Assembly: GCA_003134655.1 (NCBI GenBank)
Contig: PLBY01000131.1
Span: 45,441 to 109,440, forward strand
Length of the DNA stretch: 64,000 nt
From: Acidobacteriaceae bacterium
GTDB taxonomy: Bacteria; Acidobacteriota; Terriglobia; Terriglobales; Acidobacteriaceae
Reading direction: 5' to 3'
Shown: positions 15,932 to 25,194 of the stretch, piece after piece
How positions within the stretch are numbered: the stretch's first letter is position 1
Layout: each line of letters opens with the position of its first letter
Program-made: the position numbers and the translations under genes
Notes under the pieces: model-generated
What the model saw: the letters and a program-made list of their open reading frames with translations, nothing else
Told to the model about the DNA's origin: nothing
The model's database searches: none

Positions 15932-16277
15932 ATGTTCTTCCCAAAATGCGCCGACCGCGTTGGAAAAGAGCAGAAACAGAAAGATGAAGAAGTCCAGCCA
16001 GTGCTTAACCATCCCCGACAGAATCACTGCCCCTTTGATCATCCACGGAATGGGACCCCAGAAATAGCTCAGGACCATATTGCGCGAGCCGTTTCTGCGC
16101 CTCGGCTTGGCTCAGTCCTTTCGCTGACGATCCCAATCTTTTTTCGCCTTCCGGCATGGGGAGGGATTTTAGATCGTCCTTGGAATCGCGCTTGGACCCC
16201 CACTTCGATTCCGGACTCTTGGGCTTCGTTCCCGACTTCGATTCAGGAGCCATGGGCTGATCGACATTGGCTTTCAT
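15932..16277 (-). pseudogene. N-terminal fragment of a P3A-type H+-ATPase
   Basis: From the ATG at 16277 the frame encodes a charged N-terminus and then MPEGEKRLGSSAKGLSQAEA, continuing QKRLAQYGP, the cation-ATPase N-domain. Homology then shifts frame near 16078 and continues with LSYFWGPIPWMIKGAVILSG, LDFFIFLFLLFSNAVGAFWEEH, the first membrane hairpin of P3A proton pumps. The actuator, phosphorylation and transport domains are missing. One frameshift plus loss of about 90% of the gene marks a pseudogene. Full-length relatives are about 800-900 residues. Confidence 0.75.
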
Positions 16278-16300
16278 AATGAGTATTTCTTCTAGCTTTG

Positions 16301-17134
16301 TTATGCCGCGGTTGTTGTTGAATTCTCTTGGGTTTGCGAAGCACTGATCGCAGCCCGGACGATGGCCAGAAACTGATCGGCGATCAGGCTTGCGCCGCCG
16401 ACAAGAGCGCCGTCCACGCCATCCCTACAAAATAGCGCGGCGGCGTTCTCCGGCTTGACGCTGCCGCCGTACTGTATGGCAAGCGCCTGAGCCGATTTCT
16501 CCCCGAACATCTGAGCGACGCGGCGCCGAATGACGGCGTGCGCGTCCTGAGCCTGCTGCGGGGTGGCGTGATGTTCGAGATTGCCGATTGCCCAGACCGG
16601 TTCGTACGCGATGCTCAGGCGGGTTAAGGTATCCGCCGGCACATCGGCTAATCCACAGGTGAGTTGTCGGTCGAGCATCGCTTCAGTCTGGTTGGCCTTA
16701 CGTTGTTCCAGGGTCTCGCCAATGCACAAGATCACATCGAGGCCGGCGGCAAGGGCAACCCGTACCTTATGGTTAATGAAGGCATCGGATTCGCCCAGCT
16801 TGTGGCGCCGCTCGCTGTGTCCAAGAATAACGTATTTGCAGCCGAGATCAAGGAGCATTGTCGGGCTGACCTCGCCGGTGAATGCGCCTTCCTTCTCGGG
16901 ATAAAGGTTCTGCACCCCGAGGGACACACGGCTGCCATTGAGGATCTTCCCGACAAGTGCAAGATAGGGGAAGGGAGGACAGATCGTGACGGATACGCGG
17001 GCTTCATCCCTGACACCCACGCCCTTGATGCCTATGCCATCAACGACCGCCTTGGCCAGTCGCCTCGCCTCGGCGGCGGTCGTATGCATCTTCCAGTTGC
17101 CCACGACGAATTTCTGACGCAGGTCCAGTTTCAT
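16301..17134 (-). CDS. tpiA: Triosephosphate isomerase
   Basis: The ATG at 17134 (GGGAG upstream) gives 277 residues, slightly long for the family because of N- and C-terminal extensions. The signature elements are present: VVGNWKMH with the catalytic Lys/Asn, ILGHSERR with the catalytic His, IAYEPVWAIG with the catalytic Glu (the flexible loop reads GNLEHH), and YGGSVKPENA at the phosphate site. It interconverts dihydroxyacetone phosphate and glyceraldehyde-3-phosphate in glycolysis. It stands alone between gene debris and ygfZ, so it may be an extra copy rather than the housekeeping gene. The altered loop-6 tip (GNLEHH rather than GTG) suggests divergence. Confidence 0.92.
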   Translation of the reverse strand: MKLDLRQKFVVGNWKMHTTAAEARRLAKAVVDGIGIKGVGVRDEARVSVTICPPFPYLALVGKILNGSRVSLGVQNLYPEKEGAFTGEVSPTMLLDLGCKYVILGHSERRHKLGESDAFINHKVRVALAAGLDVILCIGETLEQRKANQTEAMLDRQLTCGLADVPADTLTRLSIAYEPVWAIGNLEHHATPQQAQDAHAVIRRRVAQMFGEKSAQALAIQYGGSVKPENAAALFCRDGVDGALVGGASLIADQFLAIVRAAISASQTQENSTTTAA

Positions 17135-17586
17135 TGTGTGCTCCCGGCATGGTTCACACGCTCTTCCCACGAGAGTCCGCCAGATGTTGGTCGATCAACT
17201 TTCCGAACTGAGTCGCTCGTCGAGTTCGCGCACTAGTTTGCAACTGTGCGATATTGAACAGTTGCGGCATGGTGAATCGCCTACGATTATTTACTTTTAC
17301 AAGAGATATCAATGAGGCGCACGGGGGACAGGGCCCACCGTCGGTTTTCAGTCTACCTCTTGCTGCAGCGAATGTCATTGCAACCATGGCTGATGGTAAA
17401 CCGCAATAACCATTGCACAAAGCAGGTTCGGAGGAAACACATCATGTCTGAAGCACGTGTGCTGAAACCCAACGGTGTCGTGCAGCCACCACGACTGGTT
17501 TGGCCGCCTCAGGCAAATCGCTGTAACGGGAATGGGGGCTTAGTGGCTGCGTTGAACTCTCTGCTCTCGCTTTGGATCTCAACTAC
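17135..17586. other. Spacer between tpiA and ygfZ with possible lost 5' end of ygfZ
   Basis: Apart from the tpiA leader, the main item is an ATG at 17444 preceded by a perfect GGAGG. It opens 48 codons (MSEARVLKPNG...) that end inside ygfZ in another frame. Restoring one G in the G5 tract at 17534-17538 would join this peptide to the ygfZ frame. The remainder (17150-17430) shows nothing I can assign. Confidence 0.4.
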
Positions 17587-18501
17587 ATGAAAGGTTACGA
17601 AGCATTGCGTGAATCCGCAGCTTGGATCGACCTTTCCGCGCGCGGCAAGATCCGCGTGAATGGCGACGACCGGGCCCGTCTGCTGCACGCCATCACAACC
17701 AATCATATTGATCAGCTCAAGCCCGACACCGGCTGCTATGTGTTCTTTTTGGATGCCCAAGGCCGCGTGTTAGCCGACGCGAACATCCTGTGTCGCGAGG
17801 ATCACTTGCTACTCGATACCGAACCCGAAACACGCGAACGTATCTTCGCCCACCTCGATCACTACATCATCGCCGATGACGTCACCCTCGAAGACACGAC
17901 CGCTCGGGCCATGACCATTGCGGTCGAAGGCCCTCGGTCTGCCGAAGTGCTCACCCACATCGGCGCATCGGTTCCCGAAGCGAATTACGCCCTCGTGCCC
18001 TGGGGCTCGCGGATTGTTGCCCGTATTAATTCCACTGGGTCTCCCGGATTTTTCGTCTTCGCTCCGGTCGACGAAAAGCCTACGCTCATCGCGCAACTCG
18101 GAATCGAACAAGCCGACGCCGAAGCTGCTCGGATCGTGCGCCTGGAACACGGTAAGCCTCGGTACGCGGAAGACATTACAGACCGTTTTCTTGCGCAGGA
18201 AACCAACCAGAGCCACGCGCTGCACTTCAACAAAGGTTGCTATCTCGGCCAAGAGGTTGTGGAACGCGTCCGCACCCGCGCCCTACTCCATCGGAGGCTG
18301 ATGGCCGTGGACATCCGCGGCAGCACGGTACCGGCTCCGGGAACCAGGCTCACCGCCCAAGGCAAGGTCGCTGCCGAAGTTACATCCGCGGCATTTTCCC
18401 CTGCGCTGGCAAGGGTCGTCGCACTCGCCTACGTTCGCACGGAATTCGCCCAAACCGGCAGCATTATTGACTGTGGAGACATGCAAGCAACCGTCCGCTG
18501 A
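17587..18501 (+). CDS. ygfZ: YgfZ/CAF17-like folate-binding protein
   Basis: The 304-residue protein has the GcvT-like fold and carries the YgfZ signature KGCYLGQE near residue 217. Other family landmarks are ARLLHAITTN near the N-terminus and IVRLEHGKPRY. The family uses tetrahydrofolate to help Fe-S cluster assembly and repair of some Fe-S enzymes in the cytoplasm. I give the ATG at 17587. The in-frame sequence upstream (ELSALALDLNY) looks coding, and a better ribosome site at 17432-17436 is one base out of frame, so the true gene may begin at 17444 with an indel at 17534-17538. It is monocistronic here. Confidence 0.88.
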   Translation: MKGYEALRESAAWIDLSARGKIRVNGDDRARLLHAITTNHIDQLKPDTGCYVFFLDAQGRVLADANILCREDHLLLDTEPETRERIFAHLDHYIIADDVTLEDTTARAMTIAVEGPRSAEVLTHIGASVPEANYALVPWGSRIVARINSTGSPGFFVFAPVDEKPTLIAQLGIEQADAEAARIVRLEHGKPRYAEDITDRFLAQETNQSHALHFNKGCYLGQEVVERVRTRALLHRRLMAVDIRGSTVPAPGTRLTAQGKVAAEVTSAAFSPALARVVALAYVRTEFAQTGSIIDCGDMQATVR

Positions 18502-19115
18502 TCTCGAAACCTAAGGGCTACAGTTGAGATGTGAGTAAAATCGTCGTATGTCATGCCGCTTGGCTTCCGTTTTTCAACTCACAGGCGCGGTCGTTGCCAT
18601 CAGCCCGATGATCTGGCGGAGGCCTTTCACCAATCGAGACACGTCCATGGTCGACCTGCACCGCACACCTCACATAGCTGCCGGATGGGGGGTTTCATGT
18701 TCATCGAAGTTCCTAATCGCGGGCGAATGCCTTGAAGGGATTGGAAAGTATCAAAGGGTACCCGTGGCATGCCACTGTCTTCGGGGCGCGTTAACATATC
18801 AACGGCATGAAAAGGACTTGTACGGGAGAACGTGGCTGCCGAGAGCGCGAGCAAACTGCGGGAAGGCACGTGGAAGTTACAGCTGCATCGAGAACACCCA
18901 GCGTTGGATTGCGAACCACTGCGCTACCGTCAGCCGTCGACAAGCGGCACGGCAATGTTCAGGGTGTATTCCGCATTGTGGTTTTCGCGGCCGCACAGGT
19001 TGAAACAGTCAAGCATAGCGAACGAGTCAAGCGGAAAACGATCATCGGCACTCTTGAGGCCGCTGGCTTTCCTGCTTTCTGAAACGGAAAGTGTGCGAGA
19101 AAGAATCAGAAGCTT
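18502..19115. other. Intergenic, nothing assignable
   Basis: About 0.6 kb upstream of the copper ATPase. Overlapping short frames on both strands lack ribosome sites and recognisable domains. I see no clear operator palindrome for a CueR or CsoR regulator. Confidence 0.4.
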
Positions 19116-21881
19116 ATGACGGAAATAGTGACAAAAATGAAAGATCCGGTGTGCGGTATGGATGTGAATCCGGTGACGGCGGCAGGTCAAAGCGAACACG
19201 CGGGGCAAACTTACTATTTCTGTTCGAGCACCTGTCAGCTGAAGTTCGATGCAGATCCCGCACGCTTCGCCGGAGTGAGCGATGCCGAACTAAATGTGCC
19301 CGAGCCGCACCGCCCGGTCGAAGGCGCGCCCTTAAATGGCGAGCGCCACACGCACACCACCGTCGACGGGAAGGGCGAGCGCATTGAACTCCCTATTATG
19401 GGCATGTCCTGCGCGGCATGCGCCAGGCGGATTGAACGGCAACTCTCGAAAGCTCCCGGCGTGCGGCGAGCAAACGTCAACTTCGTGACCTCGCGCGCCA
19501 CGGTCGAGTATGACCCGGAGGCGACGGATGTCGGCAAGCTGATCGAGACCGTGAAAGATGTCGGCTACGGGACGGCGGGAACGGCGCGCGCCGATTTCAT
19601 GGTTGACGATTCGGCGCGCCCGTCAGGCTCGAGCCAGCCCTTAGAGAAACATCTTCATGCCCTGCGCGGCGTCGTCACCGCGACGTTCAATCTCGGGATA
19701 ATGGAGGTGCGTGTCGAGTATCTACCCGGTACGACAAACGTGCAGCGTATTCGACGGGCGATTGAAGAGTTCGGGTACCGCGTGCGCGAAACGTCTGGCG
19801 CAGGCGGAAACCTGGCGGCGGACGGATCCGAACAAGCGGCGCGCAATGCCGAGTACAGAGACCTCCGGCGCAAATTTCTCATTGCCGCCGTCCTGAGTTT
19901 CCCGGTGCTCGTCATCGCAATGTCGCACGGGCGCATGGCCCTCTTCAACTTTGCGGGCATCAACTGGCTAGAACTCGCACTAACCACGCCGGTCGTCTTC
20001 TACTGTGGCGCGCAGTTTTATCGTGGCGCGTGGGCGGCGTTTCGTCATCGCGCGGCGGACATGAACACACTGATCGCCACGGGGACTGGTGCAGCCTTCC
20101 TTTACTCAGTTGCCGCGACGATTGCTCCGCAACTATTCGCCGGGGCGACAGCGCGGGACTCGATGGCGGGCATGGTTGACATGAAGAATGCGCCGATGGT
20201 TCCGGTTTACTTCGAGGCGGCGAGCGTGATCATAGCGCTGATCCTTCTGGGGCGCATGCTTGAGTCGCGCGCGAAGGGACAAACGAGCGACGCGATTCGC
20301 CGGCTCGTGAGTTTGCAAGCGAAGGCCGCGCGCGTCGTACGCGACGGGCGTGAGCTGGACATCGTCGTTGAGGAAGTTGTGCCCGGGGACATCATTATCG
20401 TGCGTCCGGGCGAGAAGATTCCGGTTGATGGTGTAATCGAAGACGGCGCGTCGGCGGTCGACGAGTCGATGCTGACGGGTGAGAGTCTGCCGGTCGAGAA
20501 AAAGCAGGGCGATGAAGTCTTTGGCGCGACGTTGAATAAGACAGGTTCATTCAGATTCAAAGCAACCAAGGTCGGTAAAGACAGTGCGTTGCAACAGATC
20601 GTCAAGCTTGTGCAGGACGCACAAGGATCGAAAGCCCCCATCGCACGCTTGGCGGACGTGATCAGCGGCATCTTCACGCCCATCGTCATTTGCATTGCCA
20701 TCGCGACTTTCGTGATCTGGTTTGTCGCCGCACCTGTAGACGTACGCTTCACGATGGCGCTCGTTAACTTCGTCGCCGTGCTCATTATCGCGTGTCCGTG
20801 TGCGCTCGGCCTCGCGACGCCGACGGCCATCATGGTAGGCACGGGCAAGGGGGCAGAAAACGGCGTGCTGATTAAGGGTGGCGAGAGTCTGGAGACGGCG
20901 TACAAACTCAGCATCATCGTGCTCGACAAGACGGGCACGCTCACAAGGGGCGAGCCTGCGGTGACTGATGTTATAGGAACTGGCGGCATCGCCGAGGAGG
21001 AGGTGCTGCGCCTCGCGGCTTCAGCCGAAAGAAGCAGTGAGCATCCGCTCGGCGCGAGCCTGGTGCGCAGGGCGGAAGCCCGCAAAGTGAAGCTCGCCGA
21101 CGTGTCGAATTTCAACGCGCTGGCCGGACACGGCATTGAGGCCGACGTCGAGGGTCGTCGCATCTTGATCGGCAATCTCAAGTTGATGCGTGATCGGAGC
21201 ATCGCACTCGACGACTTTGAGCAACGAGCGGCGATGCTCGCCGCCGCGGGCAAGACGCCGATGTATGTGGCGGTCGATGGTCGGTTTGCCGGACTCGTCG
21301 CGGTCGCGGACGAAATCAAGTCGGAGTCGAAGGAAGCTGTTGAAGCTCTGCGGAACATGGGCCTCGAAGTAGTGATGTTGACGGGCGATAACCACCGTAC
21401 GGCTCAAGCCGTCGCCTCGCAAGTCGGCATCACGCGTGTGCTTTCCGACGTGCTGCCCGAAGGCAAGTCTGATGAGATCAAGCGGCTGCAACAGGAGAAG
21501 AAACTTGTCGGCATGGTGGGCGACGGCATCAATGACGCGCCTGCGCTCGCGCAGGCGGACGTCGGCATCGCCATCGGCACGGGCACGGACGTGGCGATTG
21601 AGGCTTCCGACATCACGCTTATCAAGGGCGACCTGCGCGGGGTAGTCACGGCGATTGCGCTCTCAAAAGCAACGATCCGCACGGTCAAGCAGAATCTCTT
21701 CTGGGCGTTCATTTACAACGTCGTCGGCATCCCAGTCGCGGCGGGTTTGCTCTACCCGCTGACAGGCTGGCTGCTCTCGCCCGTGATTGCGAGCGCGGCG
21801 ATGTCACTCTCAAGCGTTTCGGTCGTGATCAACAGTTTGCGTCTGCGCTCGTTTCGTCCGCCGACCCGGAAAGGAGATTGA
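19116..21881 (+). CDS. copA: YHS- and HMA-containing Cu+ P1B-type ATPase
   Basis: The 921-residue protein starts with a YHS domain (KDPVCGMDV at residue 9, TYYFCSSTC after it). Next comes an HMA domain with GMSCAAC (Cys99, Cys102) and a second HMA-like domain that has lost its CxxC. The core has TGES, the CPC metal site (560-562) in IIACPCALGLATPT, the phosphorylated Asp604 in DKTGT, and GDGINDAPALAQAD. The last helix has MSLSSVSVVINSLR, the P1B-1 signature for monovalent copper or silver. It exports Cu+ from cytoplasm to periplasm. An ATG at 19137 is an alternative start but would clip the YHS. The codon use is visibly more GC-rich (GCG, CGC) than the cus genes. It is followed closely by a cupredoxin gene. 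Confidence 0.95.
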   Translation: MTEIVTKMKDPVCGMDVNPVTAAGQSEHAGQTYYFCSSTCQLKFDADPARFAGVSDAELNVPEPHRPVEGAPLNGERHTHTTVDGKGERIELPIMGMSCAACARRIERQLSKAPGVRRANVNFVTSRATVEYDPEATDVGKLIETVKDVGYGTAGTARADFMVDDSARPSGSSQPLEKHLHALRGVVTATFNLGIMEVRVEYLPGTTNVQRIRRAIEEFGYRVRETSGAGGNLAADGSEQAARNAEYRDLRRKFLIAAVLSFPVLVIAMSHGRMALFNFAGINWLELALTTPVVFYCGAQFYRGAWAAFRHRAADMNTLIATGTGAAFLYSVAATIAPQLFAGATARDSMAGMVDMKNAPMVPVYFEAASVIIALILLGRMLESRAKGQTSDAIRRLVSLQAKAARVVRDGRELDIVVEEVVPGDIIIVRPGEKIPVDGVIEDGASAVDESMLTGESLPVEKKQGDEVFGATLNKTGSFRFKATKVGKDSALQQIVKLVQDAQGSKAPIARLADVISGIFTPIVICIAIATFVIWFVAAPVDVRFTMALVNFVAVLIIACPCALGLATPTAIMVGTGKGAENGVLIKGGESLETAYKLSIIVLDKTGTLTRGEPAVTDVIGTGGIAEEEVLRLAASAERSSEHPLGASLVRRAEARKVKLADVSNFNALAGHGIEADVEGRRILIGNLKLMRDRSIALDDFEQRAAMLAAAGKTPMYVAVDGRFAGLVAVADEIKSESKEAVEALRNMGLEVVMLTGDNHRTAQAVASQVGITRVLSDVLPEGKSDEIKRLQQEKKLVGMVGDGINDAPALAQADVGIAIGTGTDVAIEASDITLIKGDLRGVVTAIALSKATIRTVKQNLFWAFIYNVVGIPVAAGLLYPLTGWLLSPVIASAAMSLSSVSVVINSLRLRSFRPPTRKGD

Positions 21882-21886
21882 CAACA

Positions 21887-22285
21887 ATGAACCTTGATGC
21901 GACTGAGATTGGCGTCATCATTGGTGGTATCGTGCTGATCGCGCTCGTCCTTTGGTACTTCTTCGGCGAGCGCGAGCGGGTGGGGGCTGAGGTTAGCGCG
22001 GGTGGGATCCAGGAGATCAAGATAACCGTCAAAGGCGGCTACTCGCCGGACGTGGTGGTGGTGAAGCAAGGGGTTCCCGTGCGCCTTGATTTCTATCGCG
22101 ACGAGACGGCCTCTTGTAGTGAACAGATCATCTTCAGCGACTTTGGCATCGCGCGCGACCTGCCGGCTTTCAAGACCACTCCGATTGAATTTACGCCTGA
22201 CAGATCGGGCGAATTCACGTGGACGTGCGGAATGAACATGCTGCGCGGCAAACTCGTCGTCGAGAAGAACGATCGGCTGCAATGA
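21887..22285 (+). CDS. Membrane-anchored cupredoxin-domain protein
   Basis: This 132-residue protein begins with one transmembrane helix (IGVIIGGIVLIALVLWYFFG). A cupredoxin-like domain follows: EIKITVKGGYSPDVVVVKQG, a Cys in ETASCSEQIIF and a Cys/Met pair in FTWTCGMNMLRG, candidate copper ligands. It starts five bases after copA with GGAG upstream, so it is co-transcribed. A likely role is to accept Cu+ leaving the ATPase on the periplasmic side, which is an inference from position and ligands. The usual plastocyanin His ligands are absent, favouring Cu(I) chaperoning over electron transfer. Confidence 0.82.
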   Translation: MNLDATEIGVIIGGIVLIALVLWYFFGERERVGAEVSAGGIQEIKITVKGGYSPDVVVVKQGVPVRLDFYRDETASCSEQIIFSDFGIARDLPAFKTTPIEFTPDRSGEFTWTCGMNMLRGKLVVEKNDRLQ

Positions 22286-22385
22286 GAACAAAAATCTGTC
22301 CCCAAAGAAACACGTTTTTCGGCGCGCTGATCTTGGCGGCGACTACTCAAGTGTCGACGTGCGAGAAGTGGTTCCATGAAATGGC

Positions 22386-22687
22386 GGGTAGCCCGTTGCG
22401 CGGGATTTATTCTTCCCTCCGCTGCCGCTTAGGTTCGTCTGGCAGTGGCGCGGGCGCGGCTTTGTGCCGGGGCCGGATCACTTCGGCGGGACGGAATGAC
22501 CGCCGTGGCACGCTAAGGTCTGTTGCCGGCGATTCTGGCAGTGCATGTCGCCGTGCCGCTGCTGGTCGTCGGCATCACGAGCAAGCTCTTTTCGCCGACC
22601 AACGGGCTGCTGGGCGTTTGGGTGTGCGTAGTCGGACTCGCCCAGACCGGCATTGGGCTTTCGTTCCGAGTGAGTCCGCCGCTCTAG
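22386..22687 (+). pseudogene. Degenerate small membrane protein
   Basis: Two frames hold pieces of what looks like one protein. The first reads LPLRFVWQWRGRGFVPGPDH up to a stop near 22490. The second, from about 22518, reads LLPAILAVHVAVPLLVVGIT and GLLGVWVCVVGLAQTGIGLS to a stop at 22687. There is no common frame or good ribosome site. It lies between the cupredoxin and DUF4396 genes, so it may once have been part of that operon. Confidence 0.45.
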
Positions 22688-22764
22688 CTTACTGTCACCA
22701 GGCAGTGAACCCCTTGAGTCGTCGTAAGAAGCTTCGTCAATGCGCCACTGGAATGAGAGCCTGA

Positions 22765-23829
22765 ATGCTTGCCGATAGTCATAGCTGGATAGACATCACG
22801 TTGTGGATATGGTTTTCGCTGACTGCCGTATCCGTAATTTATGTTGCCTGGGATTTGATTGTGCGCACGCCAGAGATGAAGGTGATGAAGTGGGGCTGGG
22901 TTTTGGTCACGCTTTACACCGGGCCGGTTGCTTTCACCGTGTACTGGTTCTCTTGCCGCGAACCCGCGCCCGGTGCACACGAGAAGGTCATCGCGCCGCT
23001 CTGGAAGCAGTCAGTTGGCTCGGCGATCCACTGCATGGCGGGCGACGCGACGGGCATCATTGTCGCGGCAGCGGTTACCAGCCTGCTTGGATTGCCAATG
23101 GGCGTTGATGCGGCCGTCGAATACATTGCAGGTTTTGCATTCGGCTTGCTCATCTTTCAAGCCCTCTTTATGAAGGACATGCTCGGCGGGAGCTACTGGC
23201 AGGCGGTCAAAGGTACGTGGGTCCCCGAGTGGCTTTCGATGAACGCTGTGATGGCCGGGATGATTCCGGTGATGATTATCCTGATGACGAAAGACATGCG
23301 AGCGATGGAGCCAAACTCTTTGCGCTTCTGGGGCGTCATGTCGTTGGCCTCGCTCGTCGGTGCGGCGCTCGCATATCCCGTCAATTGGTGGCTTGTAAAG
23401 AACGGGTTGAAGCACGGCATGGGAACGGAGCGCGCACTCGGTAAGGGCGGCACGAAGATCGCAGCAGAGCGGACCCAGGTTTTCACCGCCGCGCCGACCG
23501 CGACGGGCATCCCCGCGCGCGCCGCAATTAATTCGCCGCGTCCAGTTCGAAACATGGAAACGATGCCGGACAAGGCTGGAATGAGTGGCGGCGAGGGGTT
23601 GACGCCTACGTACCCCGCCGCGGTGCAGCTAGCGACAGGAGACGGGCCAGCGCCCAACATGAGCGGGATGAAGAAGGGAAGCGTGTCCGCCGCCCGCAAG
23701 TTCTTGGTCACACTCATCACCATCGTCATGCTTGCAGGTGGCGTCACGCTGGCAGCGATTTATGGAGACCTTTCGATGCGCGCCGGTGGGACGCAGGGAA
23801 TACCCATGTCAACGCCGATGCCGCACTAG
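22765..23829 (+). CDS. DUF4396-like multi-spanning membrane protein
   Basis: The 354-residue protein has about five to six helices in its first 215 residues: ITLWIWFSLTAVSVIYVAWD, VLVTLYTGPVAFTVYWFSC, a conserved AIHCMAGDATGIIVAAAV helix, GFAFGLLIFQALFMKDMLGG, and two more. A long periplasmic or cytoplasmic linker follows, with Met-rich pieces (METMPDKAGM, NMSGMKKG), then one last helix. The HC and M residues within helices and its position after copA and the cupredoxin suggest copper handling. I recognise the DUF4396 style but not a biochemical role. The C-terminus ends in a short Met/Pro/His tail. Confidence 0.75.
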   Translation: MLADSHSWIDITLWIWFSLTAVSVIYVAWDLIVRTPEMKVMKWGWVLVTLYTGPVAFTVYWFSCREPAPGAHEKVIAPLWKQSVGSAIHCMAGDATGIIVAAAVTSLLGLPMGVDAAVEYIAGFAFGLLIFQALFMKDMLGGSYWQAVKGTWVPEWLSMNAVMAGMIPVMIILMTKDMRAMEPNSLRFWGVMSLASLVGAALAYPVNWWLVKNGLKHGMGTERALGKGGTKIAAERTQVFTAAPTATGIPARAAINSPRPVRNMETMPDKAGMSGGEGLTPTYPAAVQLATGDGPAPNMSGMKKGSVSAARKFLVTLITIVMLAGGVTLAAIYGDLSMRAGGTQGIPMSTPMPH

Positions 23830-23945
23830 GAAGAGGACAATGGCAGCGCATCTCGTGATGCTACATGGAAGGGAGCGTCGGAATCAGTCGCTCTTCTGAC
23901 CATTCTTGCGCGTGGCTGCACGACGTTGTGCTTAAATTCTTCAAA

Positions 23946-24329
23946 TTATTTGTGGTCCAAATGGTGGGCGCTGATTGTTCCGCAACAGTCGCCCGCGCTA
24001 TCCACGACGGGCAAACTCGTCGCCTTGTGCTCGTGCAGCTTACGCCGGACATCTTCAAGGGATTCATCCTTGCTGCAGCATGCGGATGTGGAACTCATGA
24101 TTTCTTCGACCCTAACTTCCGATGCCCGACGGTCATCAGCGGCCACCTTGTGGCACAGGTCGCGCTCGGTAACGACGCCGACCACTTTACGGCTTTCCTT
24201 ATCTCTAACCACAGGCGAGCAACCGCATCCAGTCTTGCGCATGGCTATTGAGGCTTGTTGAGCTGTATCGCGCGGTGTGCAGCATGAGTCCGCCTTTACT
24301 GCCTCCATCTTGTCACTGCAGCAACTCAT
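23946..24329 (-). CDS. Cys-rich CBS-domain protein
   Basis: The ATG at 24329 has GGAGG upstream and gives 127 residues. The N-terminus is Cys-rich (MSCCSDKMEAVKADSCC). It is followed by a CBS pair: CGCSPVVRDKESRKVVGVVTE then RDLCHKV, and HKATSLPVVDSAGDCCG. CBS pairs bind adenosine nucleotides and modulate partner proteins. The unusual CC pairs (CC at the start, ACCSKDE and DCCG) suggest additional metal or redox sensing. It is transcribed towards the DUF4396 gene. No partner is adjacent. Confidence 0.75.
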   Translation of the reverse strand: MSCCSDKMEAVKADSCCTPRDTAQQASIAMRKTGCGCSPVVRDKESRKVVGVVTERDLCHKVAADDRRASEVRVEEIMSSTSACCSKDESLEDVRRKLHEHKATSLPVVDSAGDCCGTISAHHLDHK

Positions 24330-25194
24330 TTTATCTTCCTCCGTGGTGATGCAAAACAACAATGAAACGAGCCGCACTTCGTTCGCACGAGGGACTTCCC
24401 GTACATAATAGGGACTCGTTACTTCAAAAGTCTAGAACACCGCGGTGATGATCATCTGTTCTCTTTAGAACACAACTCGACGAAAGAATGGAGCGCGGCT
24501 GAAATGAAGAAATAAAATGTGGCTCGTTGACGAGCGGGATGCTCGAAAGTCGGCGACCTCTTTTCGGTCCTCGGCGCTCATCGGATCGGGGCGCAGCTGA
24601 TGCCGGTTCGGCTGAAGCGGTCGGGGAGGGGCTGGGATACTCAATCCCGCCTTATGCGAGGAAGGAAAAGTTCGCGTTCATATTCGGCGGCAACTATAGC
24701 CGGGCGCCTCGCAACCTGCCACACTGCGCATCGCCAGGAACTGAAATACCTCATGGCTTTTCTTGCTTCCCGCAAATCTCAGGATGCGCCTGAAACCCCG
24801 GCGAGGATGATGCCGGGGAACTGATATTCGCGGCGGAATCCAAACGTGGCAGGGACAAGGAACACCTACTGACTGTTGCCTGGGTAATCTTGGCGACGGG
24901 GTTGAATCTTTTATCGTTGGTGACGGCAACAATCGGCTCCGTTTTGCTCAGTCGCAGCAAATGTATAGCAGTCAAGGACCTCCTGTGCAGTAACAAAATC
25001 GCGCAGTTCCCACGCAGTCTTCTTCGCGGAAGTCTTGGTCGGCGATAACTGAATGAAGAGCAGCCGGACGAGCCGCAGGCTTGACTTGATGAAGTCGAGA
25101 AAGCCCCGAACATGTGTAAAAGAGCACAGTCTTGTATCCTCTGATCGGCGAAGATTGGGCTCCAGCCACTCCGTGGTTCGGCCAGGAGATCATC
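24330..25194. other. Intergenic, unassignable short frames
   Basis: This 0.87 kb gap separates the CBS gene (leftwards) from uspA (rightwards), so it should hold both promoters. Several frames of 60-120 codons overlap on both strands without ribosome sites or recognisable domains. Minus-strand sequence around 24900-25110 has a faint coding look spread over two frames, possibly a decayed gene that I cannot name. Confidence 0.35.

Noticed and set aside
16664..17236. 190-codon plus-strand frame
   Set aside because: Antisense to tpiA, whose catalytic motifs are intact.
20207..21358. 383-codon minus-strand frame
   Set aside because: Antisense to copA; it arises from the GC-rich codon bias of that gene.
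22219..22764. 181-codon frame after the cupredoxin
   Set aside because: Arg/Ser/Gly-rich shadow; the membrane-protein remnants lie in the other two frames.
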